NCBI GenBank assembly: GCA_005788585.1
Contig: SYBY01000145.1
Span: 1 to 13,714, forward strand
From: Actinomycetota bacterium
GTDB lineage: Bacteria; Actinomycetota; Thermoleophilia; Solirubrobacterales; Solirubrobacteraceae
Length of the DNA stretch: 13,714 bases
Direction of reading: 5' to 3'
Part shown: piece after piece, positions 12,427 through 13,714 of the stretch
Position numbering within the stretch: position 1 is the first letter of the stretch
Layout: each line of letters begins with the position of its first letter
The notes under the pieces: generated by a model
What the model saw: the letters and a program-made list of their open reading frames with translations, nothing else
Database searches by the model: none
What the model was told of the DNA's origin: nothing
Translations under genes and position numbers: made by a program

Positions 12427-13714
12427 CTAGGTACCCGGCACACCCTCCGAAGGCGGCGGGGGCTGCTCGTCGGTGTACGGCTCGATCGCGCCCTCACCGG
12501 CATCCGTGACGAGCGGCTCGCCCGTGAGCTCGATCACGCCGTCCTTGACCACGCCGATCTGCACACCGGAGTAGCCGGCGTTCGAGTCCGCGCTGTAGCG
12601 CGTCGGCACGAGCCCCGGACCCTGCAGGTCGCCTTCCTTGATCGCGTCGACGATGCCCTGCCGCGTGGGGTCCTCGCCGGCCCGCTCCAGCGCGGTGACG
12701 AACGTGTACGCGGTCGCCATGCCGTACAGGATGTTGCCGTCGAGCGGCTCGTCGGCCAGGTACTCCTCGTGCACCTTGCTGAACAGCTCGATCCACGGGT
12801 TCGACGTGTCGCCGAGGGCCGGCAGGTACGACGCGGTCTCCATGCCCTCGATGAGCGACGTGTCGGCCTTGCCCTTCGAGAACGACTTCAGCAGGCCCCC
12901 GAGCGTGGTCGGGTCGCTGCCGACGTTGCTGACCACGAGCGGGGTGACGTCGTTGAGCTGCACCTGTGCGAGGCGCAGCAGCGCGGTGTACGCGGGCACC
13001 GTGAAGGCGACGACCACGTCCGCGCCGGCCGCCTTGATCTTCGCGACCTGCGGACCGATCTCCGTGTTGCCCGACTCGTACGTCTCCCGCGCGATGACCT
13101 GATCCTCCGGGATCTCCATGTCGAGGCCCTTGACGCCGTCCTCACCGAAGTCGTCGTTCTGCGTGAAGTACGCGATCTTCTTGCCGGCGTACTTCTCGGC
13201 GACGTACTGGCCGAGGATCTTGCCCTCGGTCAGGTAGTCGGTCTGCCACCCGAACGTCCACGGGTGCTCCTCGGGCTCGTTCCAGCACAGGCAGCCCGAC
13301 GCGACGAAGAGATCGGGGACCTTCGACGCGTTGAGGAAGTCGACGACCTTCGTGTGCGTCGGGGTGCCGAGTCCGGAGAGCAGGGCGAAGACCTTGTCCT
13401 GGAGCACGAGCTGCCGGGTGACCTTGACGGTGTTCGTCGGGTTGTAGCCGTCGTCGCGGGCGATGTACTCGAGCTTGCGCCCATGGACGCCGCCCTGCGC
13501 GTTGACGTACTCGAAGTACGCCTCGATCCCCTTCGGGATCTGGCTGTACCCCGGTGCCGCCGGCCCGGTGAGCGGGAAGTGCCCGCCGACCTTCACCGTC
13601 GTGTCGGTGACCCCCGGCGGCGGAGCGCCACCGTCGCCGCTGGAGCTGCTCGAGTCGTCGTCCCCGCAGGCCGACACGCCGACCGCGAGCATCGCGACCG
13701 CCATGAGCGCTGCC
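12427..13714 (-). CDS. Branched-chain amino acid-type ABC transporter substrate-binding lipoprotein (start beyond right edge)
   Basis: The visible part is a LivJ/LivK-like (type 1 periplasmic binding) protein. The signal sequence runs off the edge: AALMAVAMLAVGVSACG is visible, ending in a lipobox with Cys encoded near 13668-13666, so the mature protein is a lipoprotein. The start codon is outside the window; the in-frame ATG at 13704 lies within the hydrophobic core and has no charged N-region. An acidic/Ser linker is followed by VKVGGHFPLTGPAAPGYSQ, the typical opening of this fold, then VNAQGGVHGRKLEYIARDDGYNP and a second lobe with KIAYFTQNDDFGEDGVKG. The family binds branched-chain amino acids, amides, urea or other small molecules; the ligand cannot be read from sequence. 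No permease or ATPase genes are in view. The C-terminus is Pro-rich (QPPPPSEGVPGT). Confidence 0.88.
   Translation of the reverse strand, partial: AALMAVAMLAVGVSACGDDDSSSSSGDGGAPPPGVTDTTVKVGGHFPLTGPAAPGYSQIPKGIEAYFEYVNAQGGVHGRKLEYIARDDGYNPTNTVKVTRQLVLQDKVFALLSGLGTPTHTKVVDFLNASKVPDLFVASGCLCWNEPEEHPWTFGWQTDYLTEGKILGQYVAEKYAGKKIAYFTQNDDFGEDGVKGLDMEIPEDQVIARETYESGNTEIGPQVAKIKAAGADVVVAFTVPAYTALLRLAQVQLNDVTPLVVSNVGSDPTTLGGLLKSFSKGKADTSLIEGMETASYLPALGDTSNPWIELFSKVHEEYLADEPLDGNILYGMATAYTFVTALERAGEDPTRQGIVDAIKEGDLQGPGLVPTRYSADSNAGYSGVQIGVVKDGVIELTGEPLVTDAGEGAIEPYTDEQPPPPSEGVPGT

Noticed and set aside
1..13714. CRISPR array or other regular short-repeat array
   Set aside because: No regularly spaced repeats were seen; the only long exact repeat I found is the 22-bp pair.

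Overview
This window looks like chromosomal DNA from a GC-rich actinomycete, probably of the Thermoleophilia/Solirubrobacterales type. That placement is an inference. It rests on very high GC in most genes (about 72% in three 60-base lines I counted), strong GC bias at third codon positions, and gene families common in that group: a secreted metalloprotease with a Lys/Arg-rich beta-type tail, DUF3089 hydrolases, SRPBCC proteins, and an LivK-like lipoprotein.

Layout. 1-87: the first 29 codons of a molybdopterin oxidoreductase (minus). 198-1336: a helical protein of unknown function (minus) and a membrane-anchored SRPBCC protein (plus), divergent. 1333-4286: three minus-strand genes in the order AI-2E/PerM-type permease, secreted zinc metalloprotease, small membrane protein. 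4402-4866: limonene-1,2-epoxide-hydrolase-family enzyme (plus). 4874-5212: a small protein with two copies of a VYFGL motif and a coiled-coil tail (minus). 5224-6018: a Vps62-like protein (plus).

6013-8758 is the most interesting part. A perfect 22-bp direct repeat lies at the stop codon of the Vps62-like gene and again at the 3' end of a tRNA-Ala(UGC) gene. The 2.7 kb between them is visibly lower in GC (about 60% in three sampled lines). It holds one large gene for a protein with a four-cysteine zinc-ribbon-like module followed by a PD-(D/E)xK nuclease core. No integrase is present. I read it as a small cargo element, plausibly for defence, inserted at the tRNA-Ala 3' end.

8754-9424: the intact tRNA-Ala, and upstream of it on the same strand two overlapping paralogous genes of the PD-(D/E)xK (I-Ssp6803I-like) family. 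One is full length and one only 55 codons. The full-length gene runs into the tRNA: its stop codon is inside the tRNA, and the tRNA's apparent -10 box is inside its last codons. This patch is also lower in GC (about 63% in two lines), so acquired DNA may lie on both sides of the tRNA.

9486-13714 returns to ordinary high-GC genes: a histone-deacetylase-family amidohydrolase (minus), a short-chain dehydrogenase (plus), a DUF3089 alpha/beta hydrolase (minus), a hairpin terminator, and a branched-chain-amino-acid-type ABC substrate-binding lipoprotein (minus) that runs off the right edge. These flanking genes show no obvious shared pathway; the nuclease genes clustered on the tRNA are the accessory island.
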